A stretch of 64,000 nucleotides of DNA. Source: Xanthomonas arboricola pv. juglandis (lineage in GTDB: Bacteria; Pseudomonadota; Gammaproteobacteria; Xanthomonadales; Xanthomonadaceae). Where the stretch lies: assembly GCF_001013475.1 (NCBI RefSeq), contig NZ_JZEF01000001.1, forward strand, positions 310,001 to 374,000, read 5' to 3'. Position 1 is the stretch's first letter; each line of letters starts with the position of its first letter. Position numbers and translations under genes: made by a program. Positions 1 through 8,636 of this stretch are shown piece after piece. A model generated the notes under the pieces. It did not search any database. It worked only from the letters and a program-made list of their open reading frames with translations, and was not told where the DNA came from.

Positions 1-2517
1 GCGTGCCGACAGGTAGGCGTAGAAATTGAGCATGGGGCGATCCATCACGTAGCGGAAGCAGCGCCTGCCATTGCGTTGGAATTCCTGTTGCAGATAGCCC
101 GGCGCCAGCGCGATCTGGTCCGGCGCGGTGCAGACGGTGCTGGCGAAAGCGAGCCAGTCGGCATCGTTGCTGACGTAGGTGTTGGCGCGCGCGGCCTGGT
201 CTTCGAGCTTGGGCATGCGGGTGGGTTCGCCCAGGCCGCGCTTGCGGCGCTCGTTGCGGTCGCTGATCTCGGCCTGCGTGTTGTAGCCGAACCAGGGCAG
301 CCGGGTGGTGTTGAAGAAGCTGCCGTTGGCGACCAGTTCGGTTTGCGCCTGCTCGGCGGTGAGGCCGTGCGGGTGCTGGTCCACGCGGAAGCGGAACACG
401 CGCTCCTGCCCGGGCTGCAGCGGTGTCTGCAGGCGGTAGATGCGATAGCCGGCTGGGATATCGTGCGTGGTCAGCGTCTGCCCGCCCAGATCCACCTTGA
501 CCAGGCTGCGGTCGCCAGTGCGGCCCTGCATGCCGATGTGCACTTCGCTGATCGGTGTGGGGTGGGTGTTGCGCACCGTCCAGGTGGCATCGACCACGAC
601 CGACTGGGTTTCCGGATGCAGGTCGACGTGGTTGTCGACGGCGACGATGCGCGGCTGCGGCAGATCCTTGTACTTGCGGTAATCGCGCTCGTAGCGTGCC
701 TGCAGGTCCAGCTGTTGTTCCGGCGACAGGAAGCTGTTGTAGACGTTGGTGTTCCAGTACAGCCAGCCGCCGATCGCCGCGAAGCCGAGCAGGGTGATCG
801 CCAGGGCCGCACCGGTCGGGCTGCGCAGGCGCCGTAACGCCAGCCGCACGCGCTGGTGCAGGCCATGGCCCACGCCGCGCGGCCAGAACGCCGAGGACAG
901 CAGGAGCAGCGCCAGCAGGAACACGCCCCAGTAGCCCTGGAACCACAACTGGCCGGGCAGGAAGTGCCCGTAGCCGTTCATGTCCGAATATGGCGCGTTG
1001 GGCCAACCGCCGAAGGTGTAGAGGTTCTGGGTGTAGTCGAGCATCGACAGCACCGATTGCCCGATCAACACCAGCATCAGCAGCGCATAGCCGACGAACT
1101 TGTTGTTGCTCAGCACCTGCAGCGCCAGCGCCATGCCGCCCATCAGCACGTACAGCACCGAGCCCAGCGCCAGCGTCTTGAGATACAGCAGCGGCTCGAT
1201 GCTGGTATAGCCACGGCCCAGCTGCAGCGCGATCGAGGTCAACGCACCGGCGGCCTGGAAGCTGGCGATCACCGCCAGCAAGGCGACGAACTTGCCGAGC
1301 AGCGGCACCCAATCGGGGACCGGCATCGCGTCGGTGATGCCGTCGATGCGGTTGCTGCGCTCCTTCCACACCAGTTCGCCGGCATAGAACAGCACCACGA
1401 TGATCAGCAGAAAGCTGTAGCTGTTCTGCAGCGCCTCCAGCATCAACGAGGTCACCGGCAGCACGGCAGTGCCGTAATAGCGCGCTTTGAACAGCGCGGT
1501 CGGAATGAAGTTGGCCAGGCCCAGCATCAGCAGCACCACGAACGGCGCGCTGCGCAGCACGCCCAGCGTGTCGAAGCGGATCTGGCGCAGCAGTTGCCGC
1601 CATGCAGTGGCCGCGCCAAAGCGCGGGGTGACCGTCAGGCGTGTCGTGCTGACGCGCGTGCTGGCGGGAGGTGCATCAGCGGGCGTAACCGACGCCACAC
1701 CACGGCGCCGCCGCGTCCCGCTGCGCTCGGTACGGAACAGCGCGAAGGTGGCGGCAAACAACACACCGCTCATACCCAGCCACACCGCGCGATTGGCGAG
1801 CAGGTAACCGGTCAGCGGCGGCAACTGGTGGTTGCGCTGCTCCACCGACCAGTAGCGCAACGTCTGCGATAGCGCGCGAATGCCGAGCGGGTCGGCCAGC
1901 GTGGCAATCCACACATTGTCCAGGTCGGCCATCAGCGCACGGCTCACGCCGTACAGTACGAAGAACACGATCACGCCGATGTAGACCCACAGGATGCTGC
2001 GCGTGGTCACCGCCAGCACCGACAGCAGCGCGGTGGTGAACAGCAGGTTGGGCAGCACCAGTACCAGCAGCGACCACAGATAGGGCAGCACCGCGACCGG
2101 CCCGAGCCGCGCCTGATCGATCCACGGCATGAACTGCGCGGCGAACATGCCCAGCGCGATCACCACATACATCAGCATGCCGGCGATCAGTGCAGCACCG
2201 ATGCGGCCGAGCAGGTAGTCGCGCCGCCGTATCGGTGTGGAAAACACCAGCTCGGCAGTGCCCAGGTCAAAGTCGCGCAGCAGGGCATTGCTGACGAACA
2301 GGGTGATCACCAGCAGGCCAAGCAGGCTGAAAAGCCCCAGCAGCGTGGCGATCACCGTGGGCGCATTGCGCAGCACGTTGCCGATGCCGCCGCCGATCTG
2401 CACCGCATCGCTGGACAGCGCGGCAAACGCCAGCAACGCGTATAGCGCGGCCAGCAGCCACAGCAAGGGCGAGCGCAGTTGTTCGCGCAGCTCGAAGCGC
2501 AGGAACGCCATGATCAT
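1..2517 (-). CDS. ABC-2 permease fused to M1 aminopeptidase-like domain (3' end outside window)
   Basis: About 839 codons are visible and the frame is still open at base 1, so the C-terminus is missing. The protein begins MIMAFLRFELREQLRSP and shows two blocks of hydrophobic helices: one in roughly residues 15-280, typical of an ABC-2 permease half, and a second at about 330-560. A soluble region follows (WTVRNTHPTPISEVHIG) resembling the N-terminal beta domain of M1 metallopeptidases; the HExxH zinc site would lie beyond the window. The start at 2517 has GGAG 7 nt upstream; an in-frame ATG at 2511 is the alternative. It lies 12 bp after the ABC ATPase gene, so the two probably form one exporter. 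Fused permease-peptidases of this kind are known in Xanthomonadaceae; the substrate is unknown. Confidence 0.85.
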   Translation of the reverse strand, partial: MIMAFLRFELREQLRSPLLWLLAALYALLAFAALSSDAVQIGGGIGNVLRNAPTVIATLLGLFSLLGLLVITLFVSNALLRDFDLGTAELVFSTPIRRRDYLLGRIGAALIAGMLMYVVIALGMFAAQFMPWIDQARLGPVAVLPYLWSLLVLVLPNLLFTTALLSVLAVTTRSILWVYIGVIVFFVLYGVSRALMADLDNVWIATLADPLGIRALSQTLRYWSVEQRNHQLPPLTGYLLANRAVWLGMSGVLFAATFALFRTERSGTRRRRGVASVTPADAPPASTRVSTTRLTVTPRFGAATAWRQLLRQIRFDTLGVLRSAPFVVLLMLGLANFIPTALFKARYYGTAVLPVTSLMLEALQNSYSFLLIIVVLFYAGELVWKERSNRIDGITDAMPVPDWVPLLGKFVALLAVIASFQAAGALTSIALQLGRGYTSIEPLLYLKTLALGSVLYVLMGGMALALQVLSNNKFVGYALLMLVLIGQSVLSMLDYTQNLYTFGGWPNAPYSDMNGYGHFLPGQLWFQGYWGVFLLALLLLSSAFWPRGVGHGLHQRVRLALRRLRSPTGAALAITLLGFAAIGGWLYWNTNVYNSFLSPEQQLDLQARYERDYRKYKDLPQPRIVAVDNHVDLHPETQSVVVDATWTVRNTHPTPISEVHIGMQGRTGDRSLVKVDLGGQTLTTHDIPAGYRIYRLQTPLQPGQERVFRFRVDQHPHGLTAEQAQTELVANGSFFNTTRLPWFGYNTQAEISDRNERRKRGLGEPTRMPKLEDQAARANTYVSNDADWLAFASTVCTAPDQIALAPGYLQQEFQRNGRRCFRYVMDRPMLNFYAYLSAR

Positions 2518-2529
2518 CGCCGCGCTCCG

Positions 2530-3423
2530 TCAGGCGGCCAGCGCTTGCTTGCGCAGGCGCTGGAAATAGACATCCTCAAGATCGGGAGCGACCTGTTCGA
2601 ACCCCGGCTCCGGGCAGTCGGCACTGAACACGTGGATCACCGGGTGGCCGGCAATCAAACGTGTGGACAGCACGGTGAAGCGCGCCTCGTAATCGGGCAA
2701 TGCCTGCTTGCTGACCTGTTTGCGCCAGACCTGCTGATGCAGCATGTCGATCGCATCGGCAGGCCGCCCACTCAGCAGCACCTGGCCCTTGTTCATGATG
2801 GCCATCGTCGGACACAGGTCGGTGACGTCTTCGACGATATGGGTGGACAGGATCACCACCACGTTTTCGCCGATTTCGGCCAGCAGATTGAGAAAACGAT
2901 TGCGCTCCTCCGGATCCAGCCCGGCGGTGGGCTCGTCGACGATGACCAGTTGCGGATTGCCCAGCAGCGCCTGCGCAATGCCGAAGCGTTGCCGCATGCC
3001 GCCGGAATAGGTGCCGAGCTTGCGCTTGCGCGCGTCCCACAGGTTGACCTGCTGCAATAGTCGCTCGACCACCTCCTTGCGTTGGCCGCGATCGGTGAGC
3101 CCCTTGAGCACGGCGAAGTGATCGAGCATGTCCAGCGCGCTCACCTTCGGGTACACCCCGAAATCCTGCGGTAGATAGCCCAGCCGGCGCCGCAATGCGT
3201 CCTTGTCGGCGAGTACGTCGATGCTGCTGCCATCGGCGTCGGTCAGGCTGACGCTACCCGAGTCGGGTTCCTGCAGCGTGGCCAGCGTGCGCATCAGCGA
3301 CGACTTGCCGGCGCCGTTTGGCCCCAGCAAGCCGAACATGCCGCGCGGGATGTCGAGCGTGATGCCTTGCAGCGCATGCACGCCGTTGGCGTAGGTCTTG
3401 GACAGCGCACGGATCTGCAGCAT
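2530..3423 (-). CDS. ABC transporter ATP-binding protein
   Basis: This is a 297-residue ATPase of an ABC-2 type exporter. Visible motifs are Walker A GPNGAGKS at residues 34-41, the signature YSGGMRQRFGIAQAL, and Walker B LVIVDEPTAGLDPEE, followed by a switch histidine in STHIVEDV. The last 70 residues form the variable C-terminal region usual in drug or peptide exporters. The start MLQIRALSKTY has AGGA 8 nt upstream; the open frame runs further upstream but shows no homology there. It would energise the permease-peptidase encoded immediately downstream. The substrate cannot be read from the sequence. Confidence 0.93.
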   Translation of the reverse strand: MLQIRALSKTYANGVHALQGITLDIPRGMFGLLGPNGAGKSSLMRTLATLQEPDSGSVSLTDADGSSIDVLADKDALRRRLGYLPQDFGVYPKVSALDMLDHFAVLKGLTDRGQRKEVVERLLQQVNLWDARKRKLGTYSGGMRQRFGIAQALLGNPQLVIVDEPTAGLDPEERNRFLNLLAEIGENVVVILSTHIVEDVTDLCPTMAIMNKGQVLLSGRPADAIDMLHQQVWRKQVSKQALPDYEARFTVLSTRLIAGHPVIHVFSADCPEPGFEQVAPDLEDVYFQRLRKQALAA

Positions 3424-3566
3424 GGACGGTTCCTGTGTCCTGGGTGGCTTGATCTTCACGGCGTGACCGCAGTGCCGCATGCGCCGAAAGTCACAGAGAC
3501 GATCGACTACGCCTGCTCGACATGACCGTGCGGCGGATGTGACCGAACCCGCAGGGGATGCTGCGC

Positions 3567-3956
3567 TCAACCCACTTCGTACAACTCCAGCGGCAGGTCA
3601 TCCGGGTCGGCGAAGAAGGTGAAGCGGCGGCCGGTGTACTCGTCGATGCGGATGTCTTCGGTGACCACGCCATGCGCAGTGAGATGCGCCACGGCCGCGT
3701 CCAGATCCTCGACGCGGAAGGCGAGATGGCGCAGGCCGCGTGCTTCCGGGCGGCTGGGACGCAGCGGTGCGGCGGGAAACGAGAACAGCTCGATCTGGCC
3801 GCCATCGGGCAGTGCCAGATCCAGCTTCCAGGAATCGCGCGCCTGCCGATAATGCTCATCGAGCACCCGCAAGCCCAGGATGTCGCAGTAGAACCGTTTG
3901 GACACCGCGTAGTTGCCGGCGATGATCGCCACATGGTGGATGCCGGCGAGCATCAT
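3567..3956 (-). CDS. yaeR: VOC family protein, YaeR-like (glyoxalase/bleomycin-resistance fold)
   Basis: This 129-residue single-domain vicinal-oxygen-chelate protein closely follows the E. coli YaeR pattern: IHHVAIIAGNYAVSKRFYCD at the start, ARDSWKLDLALPDGG and PSRPEARGLRHLAFRV in the middle, and FFADPDDLPLELYEVG at the end. Candidate metal ligands are the His in HHVAII, the Glu of IELFSF, the His in LRHLAF and the Glu of PLELYE. YaeR-type proteins are presumed metal-dependent lyases or dioxygenase-like enzymes with no confirmed substrate. The start is a double ATG at 3956/3953 with GGAG upstream. It has no evident operon partner; the upstream side is a repeat. Confidence 0.88.
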   Translation of the reverse strand: MMLAGIHHVAIIAGNYAVSKRFYCDILGLRVLDEHYRQARDSWKLDLALPDGGQIELFSFPAAPLRPSRPEARGLRHLAFRVEDLDAAVAHLTAHGVVTEDIRIDEYTGRRFTFFADPDDLPLELYEVG

Positions 3957-3989
3957 GCCGCGCTCCAACGCATTGACGTCGACCAGCCG

Positions 3990-4290
3990 GGCAGTGCCGG
4001 CACGCTCGGCGGCGCCTCGCATGCAGATGGCGGGCGCGTGCCCACGATGCAGGACGCAGCAGCGTCATCGCACGCAGGGTGCTGTGGCATTGGCAGATTT
4101 GTGGGCACGCCCCCAGCAAGCAGGCAGTGCGCGGATGTTTGCGCAGACGGAAGGTAATGGTGCGGCATGTCAGAGGACCAGCAGAAACCAATCGGCAGCA
4201 TAACCGCCCGAGAGTTAGCCGCAGGCCCTGTTTCACCGCTCGTCTACGCACGGCTGTGCCCGTCTGCGTGCGCTTGGCACGATAGCCGGT
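3990..4290 (+). repeat. Direct repeat R1 (partner R2 at about 5974-6250)
   Basis: By eye this stretch aligns with 5974-6250 over about 270-300 bp at roughly 70-75% identity, same orientation. Shared blocks include GTGCCCACGATGCAG, GTGCTGTGGCATTGGCAG, ATGTTTGCGCAG, AAACCAATCGGCAGCAT and ACGGCTGTGCCCGTCTGC. It contains no transposase and no clear terminal inverted repeat. The two copies bracket the gene pair 4549-5723 and the uvrD fragment. The rest of the gap up to 4548 (4291-4548) shows no gene or recognisable signal. Confidence 0.75.
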
Positions 4291-4548
4291 CGACATCGGG
4301 CGGGAGTCATGCAATGCGCGTGACGCAGCGCTCCGTGCGTGCACATCGAGGACCACGGCACGGCTGACTCGCAAATGGCGCCAGCACGGACGTGCAGCGC
4401 CAACATCCTCCGCGTGGCAGGCCGATGTCAGGGGTTTGCCGATGGGCTGCATTGTCGACGCAACCGATGCTGGACACCGATGTCGTATCGGTGCGCGTTT
4501 GCATGACGCCGCCGGGGCATCGTCCTTCCATGCCAGCGGAGCCTACCC

Positions 4549-5241
4549 ATGTCCATTCTCGCGTTCCACCCGCCGCATCTCAAATCCATCCCGCAGGGCG
4601 TTCATGTGATCCTGCACCCGGCCGACGCGATGCCCGGTCGCGACGCGATCGTCGCAGCCTTGCCGCGCACCGAGCAGGACACGCCGCAGTTGCATTACGA
4701 CACGTTGTGGATCGGCGGCGGCCACGGCGACGTCGACAACCACGGCGCACCGACCCAGTTCAACGGCTGCTGCGATGTCGCCATGTTCCAGCGCTTCATC
4801 GCGGATCTGGTCGCCATCGGCATCCGCACGCCGGCGCTGATCGTTGATACCTGCTTTTCGCTGGCCTCGCTGCCGCAACTGGCCCCACTGCTCACCGAGC
4901 ACGGCGTGTTCGCCGGCTGGACGGGCATCTGCAACTGCAGTCGCATCGAATCGCTGACATCGGGCCGGTTGCCTGCGCTAGTTGAGCAGCCCGAGACCGT
5001 GCTGGCCGAGATGACCGCGGCTACGTCCAGCCAGGTGGTCTACACCGCACACGAACGGGTGCTGATCCGCTATGCGCAGTTGACCGCGAGCGAGGGAGTG
5101 ATGACTGCCTGCGATCTCCGCGGTGCCGAGGCAACTCTCGCCCGCGTGGGCAGGGCGACCTGGCAGGACAGGCCGCTGATCGCGACCGAACAGCGCATCG
5201 AGGACCGCGCCGGGTTCATCGAACGCCTGCACCAACTTTGA
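4549..5241 (+). CDS. Putative caspase-fold (clan CD-like) cysteine peptidase or pseudo-enzyme
   Basis: This 230-residue protein has no signal peptide and is not a family I can name. Two motifs stand out. LWIGGGHGD (His59) follows a predicted beta strand, and ALIVDTCFS (Cys102) follows the next strand. His-Gly after one strand and Asp-x-Cys after the next, about 40-50 residues apart, is the catalytic layout of caspases, legumain and CHAT-type peptidases. A helix separates them (DVAMFQRFIADLVAIGI), as in that fold. Assignment to clan CD is inference from these motifs alone. ATG 4549 has GGAG 9 nt upstream. An unrelated small gene follows after 44 bp, and both lie between direct repeats, which suggests an acquired module. 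Confidence 0.72.
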   Translation: MSILAFHPPHLKSIPQGVHVILHPADAMPGRDAIVAALPRTEQDTPQLHYDTLWIGGGHGDVDNHGAPTQFNGCCDVAMFQRFIADLVAIGIRTPALIVDTCFSLASLPQLAPLLTEHGVFAGWTGICNCSRIESLTSGRLPALVEQPETVLAEMTAATSSQVVYTAHERVLIRYAQLTASEGVMTACDLRGAEATLARVGRATWQDRPLIATEQRIEDRAGFIERLHQL

Positions 5242-5285
5242 CCGGCCCGGCGCCGTCGTCCATCCGCGCATCCACCCAACACCAG

Positions 5286-5723
5286 ATGACTGTCTCCATG
5301 ACCACCTACACCAACAACGGCACCGGCACGTTCAGCAGTGCCACCACCAAGATCCGCAGGCATGTGCTCGACGACTACCTGGCGGCGAAGATCGCCAACC
5401 ATGTCGGCATCCGCCGCAGCGAGGTCAACGACGCTACCGTGATCCAAGTCCCCGCCAACTACGCCAACAGCGAAGGCGTGATTGCGGACATGGAAGAGGT
5501 CAAAGGCCTGCGCGTGGACCTGCAGCGCGCCCAGACCCACGACGGTAACACCTACGCGACCTGGCAGGTGCAGTGGGGCACCGGCAGCGGCGGCAGAACC
5601 GGCGGTGCCTATGCCGGCGTGTTGATGCGGGTGGCGACCGACTTTACGTTCGCCGAGTTTCGCAACGCGATGAGTGCGAGCTTTGGCTATACACCGGGCG
5701 CCTATTGCCGGCTCGATCCCTGA
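5286..5723 (+). CDS. Orphan protein encoded downstream of the caspase-like gene
   Basis: This 145-residue protein (141 if ATG 5298 is used) belongs to no family I recognise. It is soluble, with no signal peptide or membrane segment. The N-terminus is Thr/Asn-rich (TTYTNNGTGTF). The middle could form strand-helix structure (HVLDDYLAAKIANHVG, WQVQWGTGSGG). Neither ATG has a strong Shine-Dalgarno sequence; an upstream TTG overlapping the previous stop is possible but weaker. It lies 44 bp after the caspase-like gene on the same strand and is probably co-transcribed. A role as substrate, partner or immunity-like protein of the first gene is speculation from position alone. Confidence 0.6.
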   Translation: MTVSMTTYTNNGTGTFSSATTKIRRHVLDDYLAAKIANHVGIRRSEVNDATVIQVPANYANSEGVIADMEEVKGLRVDLQRAQTHDGNTYATWQVQWGTGSGGRTGGAYAGVLMRVATDFTFAEFRNAMSASFGYTPGAYCRLDP

Positions 5724-5734
5724 CCGGCACGGCG

Positions 5735-5978
5735 AACGTCCTGCCCTCGCGCTTCCTGCGCGAGATCTCGCGCGAACTGCTGCATGATTTGCGGCCGAAG
5801 GTGCAGGTCTCGCGCAGCGCTTCGCTGGGCGCACCGCGCAGCCTGCGGCACGGCATGATCGAGGCGCCGGCGATCACGCTCGGCGCCAACGCGCAGCATC
5901 CCAAGGTCGGCGGCGTAGTCATCGAAGACGAAGACAGCGGCGCGCATGCCCGCGTGCAGGTGCAGCTCGACCCGGCAC
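5735..5978 (+). pseudogene. uvrD: Fragment of the 3' end of uvrD (DNA helicase II)
   Basis: One frame reads [21 protein letters not shown], then a linker, then [13 protein letters not shown] and [10 protein letters not shown]. This matches the extreme C-terminus of UvrD helicases: the PSRF-x-x-E-[IL] segment after motif VI, a linker, and the small RVRHAKFGEGTV-type beta domain. All helicase motifs are missing. The final conserved segment (normally GxGxKWLMxAYAxL) is replaced by repeat R2 sequence. It starts just after the stop of the orphan gene with no start codon of its own. I read it as the scar of a partial duplication or recombination event; an intact uvrD should exist elsewhere in the genome. 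Confidence 0.72.
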
Positions 5979-6250
5979 GGTCAAGGGCGCGTCGCACATA
6001 GAGGGCAGGCGTGTGCCCACGATGCAGAGCGCAGCAAGGTCATCGCATGCACCGTGCTGTGGCATTGGCAGGTTTGTGGGCAAACCGGCCGCGCGCAGAT
6101 GTTTGCGCAGCTGGATGGCGATGATGCGGCATGCCGAGGGCCTGCGGAAACCAATCGGCAGCATCGCCGCCCGTCAGTCAGCGAAAGCTCATGGCTCACG
6201 GCTCGCCCGCACACGGCTGTGCCCGTCTGCCTGCGCGTGGCAGGATGCAG
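5974..6250 (+). repeat. Direct repeat R2 (partner R1 at about 3990-4290)
   Basis: This is the second copy of the diverged direct repeat described for 3990-4290. Its left end truncates the uvrD-like fragment, and its right end stops about 25 bp before mmuP. It may therefore carry part of the mmuP promoter region. Confidence 0.75.
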
Positions 6251-6273
6251 CTTCCCCCCGATCAGATGCACCC

Positions 6274-7671
6274 ATGCCCGAATCGTCGCCGACCGCCGCA
6301 CCGCAATTCCAGCGCAGCATGCAGGTGCGCCATCTGGTGATGTTGTCGCTGGGTGGCGTGATCGGCACCGGCCTGTTCTTCAATACTGGCTACATCATCG
6401 CCAGCACCGGCGCGCTCGGCACGGTGATCGCCTATCTGATCGGCGCGCTGGTGGTGTATCTGGTGATGCAGTGCCTGGGCGAGCTGGCGGTGGCGATGCC
6501 GCAGACCGGCGCCTTCCATGTGTATGCCGCGCGTTATCTCGGCCCGGCCACCGGGTACGTGGTGGCGTGGTTGTACTGGCTCACCTGGACGGTGGCGCTG
6601 GGATCGAGCCTGACTGCGGCGGCGTTCTGCATGCAGTACTGGTTCCCGCACACGCCGGCATGGCCGTGGTGCCTGCTGTTCTGCGCGCTGATCTTCGGCC
6701 TGAACACGGTGTCGGCGCGCTGGTTTGCCGAAGGCGAATTCTGGTTCTCGCTGATCAAGGTGATCACGATCGTGCTGTTCATCGTGCTTGGCGGCGCGGC
6801 GGTGATCGGCGTGCTGCCGTTGGCCGATGGGTCGCCGGCCCCCGGATTGCGCCACCTGCGCGCCGACGGCTGGTTTGCGCAAGGCACGCTGCCGATCCTG
6901 ATGACGATGGTGGCAGTGAACTTCGCTTTTTCCGGCACCGAGTTGATCGGCGTGGCCGCTGGCGAAACCGCGCAGCCGGCGCGTGCGATTCCGCTGGCGA
7001 TCCGCACCACGCTGGTGCGGCTGGTGGTGTTGTTCGTCGGCACCGTGCTGGTGCTGGCCGCGTTGCTGCCGGCCGAGCAGGCGGCGGTGGACACCAGCCC
7101 GTTCGTGCGCGCGTTCGAGTTGCTGGGCATCCCGTATGCGGCTGATGTGTTGAATGCGGTGATCCTGACCGCGATCCTGTCGGCGGCCAATTCCGGCCTG
7201 TATGCGGCCGCGCGCATGCTGTGGTCGCTGGCCAACGAAGGCACGCTGCCGGCGCGGCTCGCAGGCCTGACCCGGCGCGGCATCCCGTTGCCGGCCCTGG
7301 TACTGAGCATGCTGGGCGGCCTGTTGGCGCTGCTCACCGGCGTCTATGCGGCCGATACCGTGTTCGTGGCGATTTCGGCGGTGTCCGGCTTTGCGGTGGT
7401 GGTGGTGTGGTTGAGCATCTGCGCCTCGCACTACCGTTTCCGTCGCCAGTTGCTGCGCGATGGCATCGCGCCGGAGAGCCTGGCCTATCGCGCACCGTGG
7501 TATCCGTGGACGCCGCTGCTGGGCTTTGCACTCTGTCTGCTGGCCTGCATCGGCCTAGCATTCGATCCGCAGCAGCGCATTGCGCTGTGGTGCGGCATTC
7601 CGTTTGTGGCGCTGTGCTATGGCGCCTATGCATTCACCCAATGGCTTGCGAGCAGGAGGCAACCCGCATGA
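6274..7671 (+). CDS. mmuP: Amino acid permease, likely S-methylmethionine transporter
   Basis: This 465-residue protein of the APC superfamily has about 12 hydrophobic helices. The family hallmarks [20 protein letters not shown] (helix 1) and [15 protein letters not shown] (helix 6) are present. It imports an amino acid across the inner membrane. S-methylmethionine is inferred because its stop overlaps the start of a homocysteine S-methyltransferase gene, the same pairing as mmuP-mmuM of E. coli. ATG 6274 was chosen because the permease homology starts within 15 residues; longer in-frame starts run into repeat R2. Confidence 0.85.
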   Translation: MPESSPTAAPQFQRSMQVRHLVMLSLGGVIGTGLFFNTGYIIASTGALGTVIAYLIGALVVYLVMQCLGELAVAMPQTGAFHVYAARYLGPATGYVVAWLYWLTWTVALGSSLTAAAFCMQYWFPHTPAWPWCLLFCALIFGLNTVSARWFAEGEFWFSLIKVITIVLFIVLGGAAVIGVLPLADGSPAPGLRHLRADGWFAQGTLPILMTMVAVNFAFSGTELIGVAAGETAQPARAIPLAIRTTLVRLVVLFVGTVLVLAALLPAEQAAVDTSPFVRAFELLGIPYAADVLNAVILTAILSAANSGLYAAARMLWSLANEGTLPARLAGLTRRGIPLPALVLSMLGGLLALLTGVYAADTVFVAISAVSGFAVVVVWLSICASHYRFRRQLLRDGIAPESLAYRAPWYPWTPLLGFALCLLACIGLAFDPQQRIALWCGIPFVALCYGAYAFTQWLASRRQPA

Positions 7672-8630
7672 CGATTCTTCCGCGCCAGCCGCGTGCCGGT
7701 GCGCCTTTCAGCCAGGCGCTGCAGCAGGACGGCTACGTGCTGCTGGATGGCGCGCTCGCCACCGAACTGGAGCAGCGCGGCTGCGACCTCAACGATGCGC
7801 TGTGGTCGGCGCGGGTGCTGATGGAACAGCCGGAGCTGATCTATCAGGTGCATCGCGACTATTTCGCTGCCGGCGCGCAGTGCGCCATCACTGCCAGCTA
7901 CCAGGCCACGCCGCTGGGCTTTGCCGCGCGCGGGCTGGACCTGGCGCAATCGCAGGCGCTGATCGCACGCAGCGTGGCCCTGGCCGCGCAGGCGCGTGTC
8001 GATCATCTGCAGGCGCAACCACAGGACGCGCCGTTATGGGTGGCCGGGTCGGTCGGGCCGTATGGCGCCTACCTGGCCGATGGCTCGGAATACCGGGGCG
8101 ACTACGCCCTGCCGCTGGCGCAACTGATGGACTTCCATCGCCCGCGCATCGCCGCGTTGGCTGAGGCGGGGGTGGATGTGCTGGCTTGCGAGACGCTGCC
8201 GTCGGCCAACGAGATCGTCGCGCTGCGCCTGCTGCTGGAGGAGTTCCCGCAGCTGCATGCGTGGTTCTCGTTCACCCTGCGCGATGCGGCACATTTGAGC
8301 GATGGCACCGCGCTGGCGCAGGTCATCCCCGCGCTGGATGCGTGCGCGCAGGTGATCGCGGTGGGCATCAACTGCATTGCGCTGGAGCAGGTCACCGCCG
8401 CGTTGCAGACATTGTCCGCGCTGACGGCGCTGCCGCTGGTGGTGTACCCCAATTCCGGCGAGCACTACGATGCCGGCGCAAAACAGTGGCATGCCGGCAG
8501 CACGACCGCCTGCACCCTGGCCGACCAGCATGCGCAGTGGCTGGCGGCCGGTGCGCGGCTGATCGGCGGTTGCTGCCGCACCACACCGCGCGACATCGCC
8601 GCGCTGGCGCGTGCGCGGGTGGCGGGCTGA
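7668..8630 (+). CDS. mmuM: Homocysteine S-methyltransferase
   Basis: This is a 320-residue zinc methyltransferase. It transfers a methyl group from S-methylmethionine (or SAM) to homocysteine, giving methionine. Motifs are [14 protein letters not shown] at the N-terminus, AITASYQAT, and the three zinc cysteines: one in [11 protein letters not shown] and two in [14 protein letters not shown] near the C-terminus. Its ATG overlaps the mmuP stop by 4 nt (ATGA) and has AGGAGG 8 nt upstream, so it is translationally coupled. With mmuP it forms a salvage route for plant-derived S-methylmethionine, plausible for a plant-associated bacterium. Confidence 0.92.
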   Translation: MTILPRQPRAGAPFSQALQQDGYVLLDGALATELEQRGCDLNDALWSARVLMEQPELIYQVHRDYFAAGAQCAITASYQATPLGFAARGLDLAQSQALIARSVALAAQARVDHLQAQPQDAPLWVAGSVGPYGAYLADGSEYRGDYALPLAQLMDFHRPRIAALAEAGVDVLACETLPSANEIVALRLLLEEFPQLHAWFSFTLRDAAHLSDGTALAQVIPALDACAQVIAVGINCIALEQVTAALQTLSALTALPLVVYPNSGEHYDAGAKQWHAGSTTACTLADQHAQWLAAGARLIGGCCRTTPRDIAALARARVAG

Positions 8631-8636
8631 GCTGCC

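Noticed and set aside
3953..4201. Similar short minus-strand peptides in R1 and R2 (5919-6164) sharing MLPIGF and NLPMPQH
   Set aside because: The likeness follows from the DNA repeat itself; lengths differ, there is no ribosome binding site and the frames carry unrelated ends.
5238..5285. TTG 5238 as the start of the orphan gene
   Set aside because: Rare start codon without SD; the added residues (TGPAPSSIRASTQHQ) look like untranslated sequence.
3990..6250. R1-R2 block as a composite transposon
   Set aside because: No transposase, no terminal inverted repeats and no target duplication could be seen.
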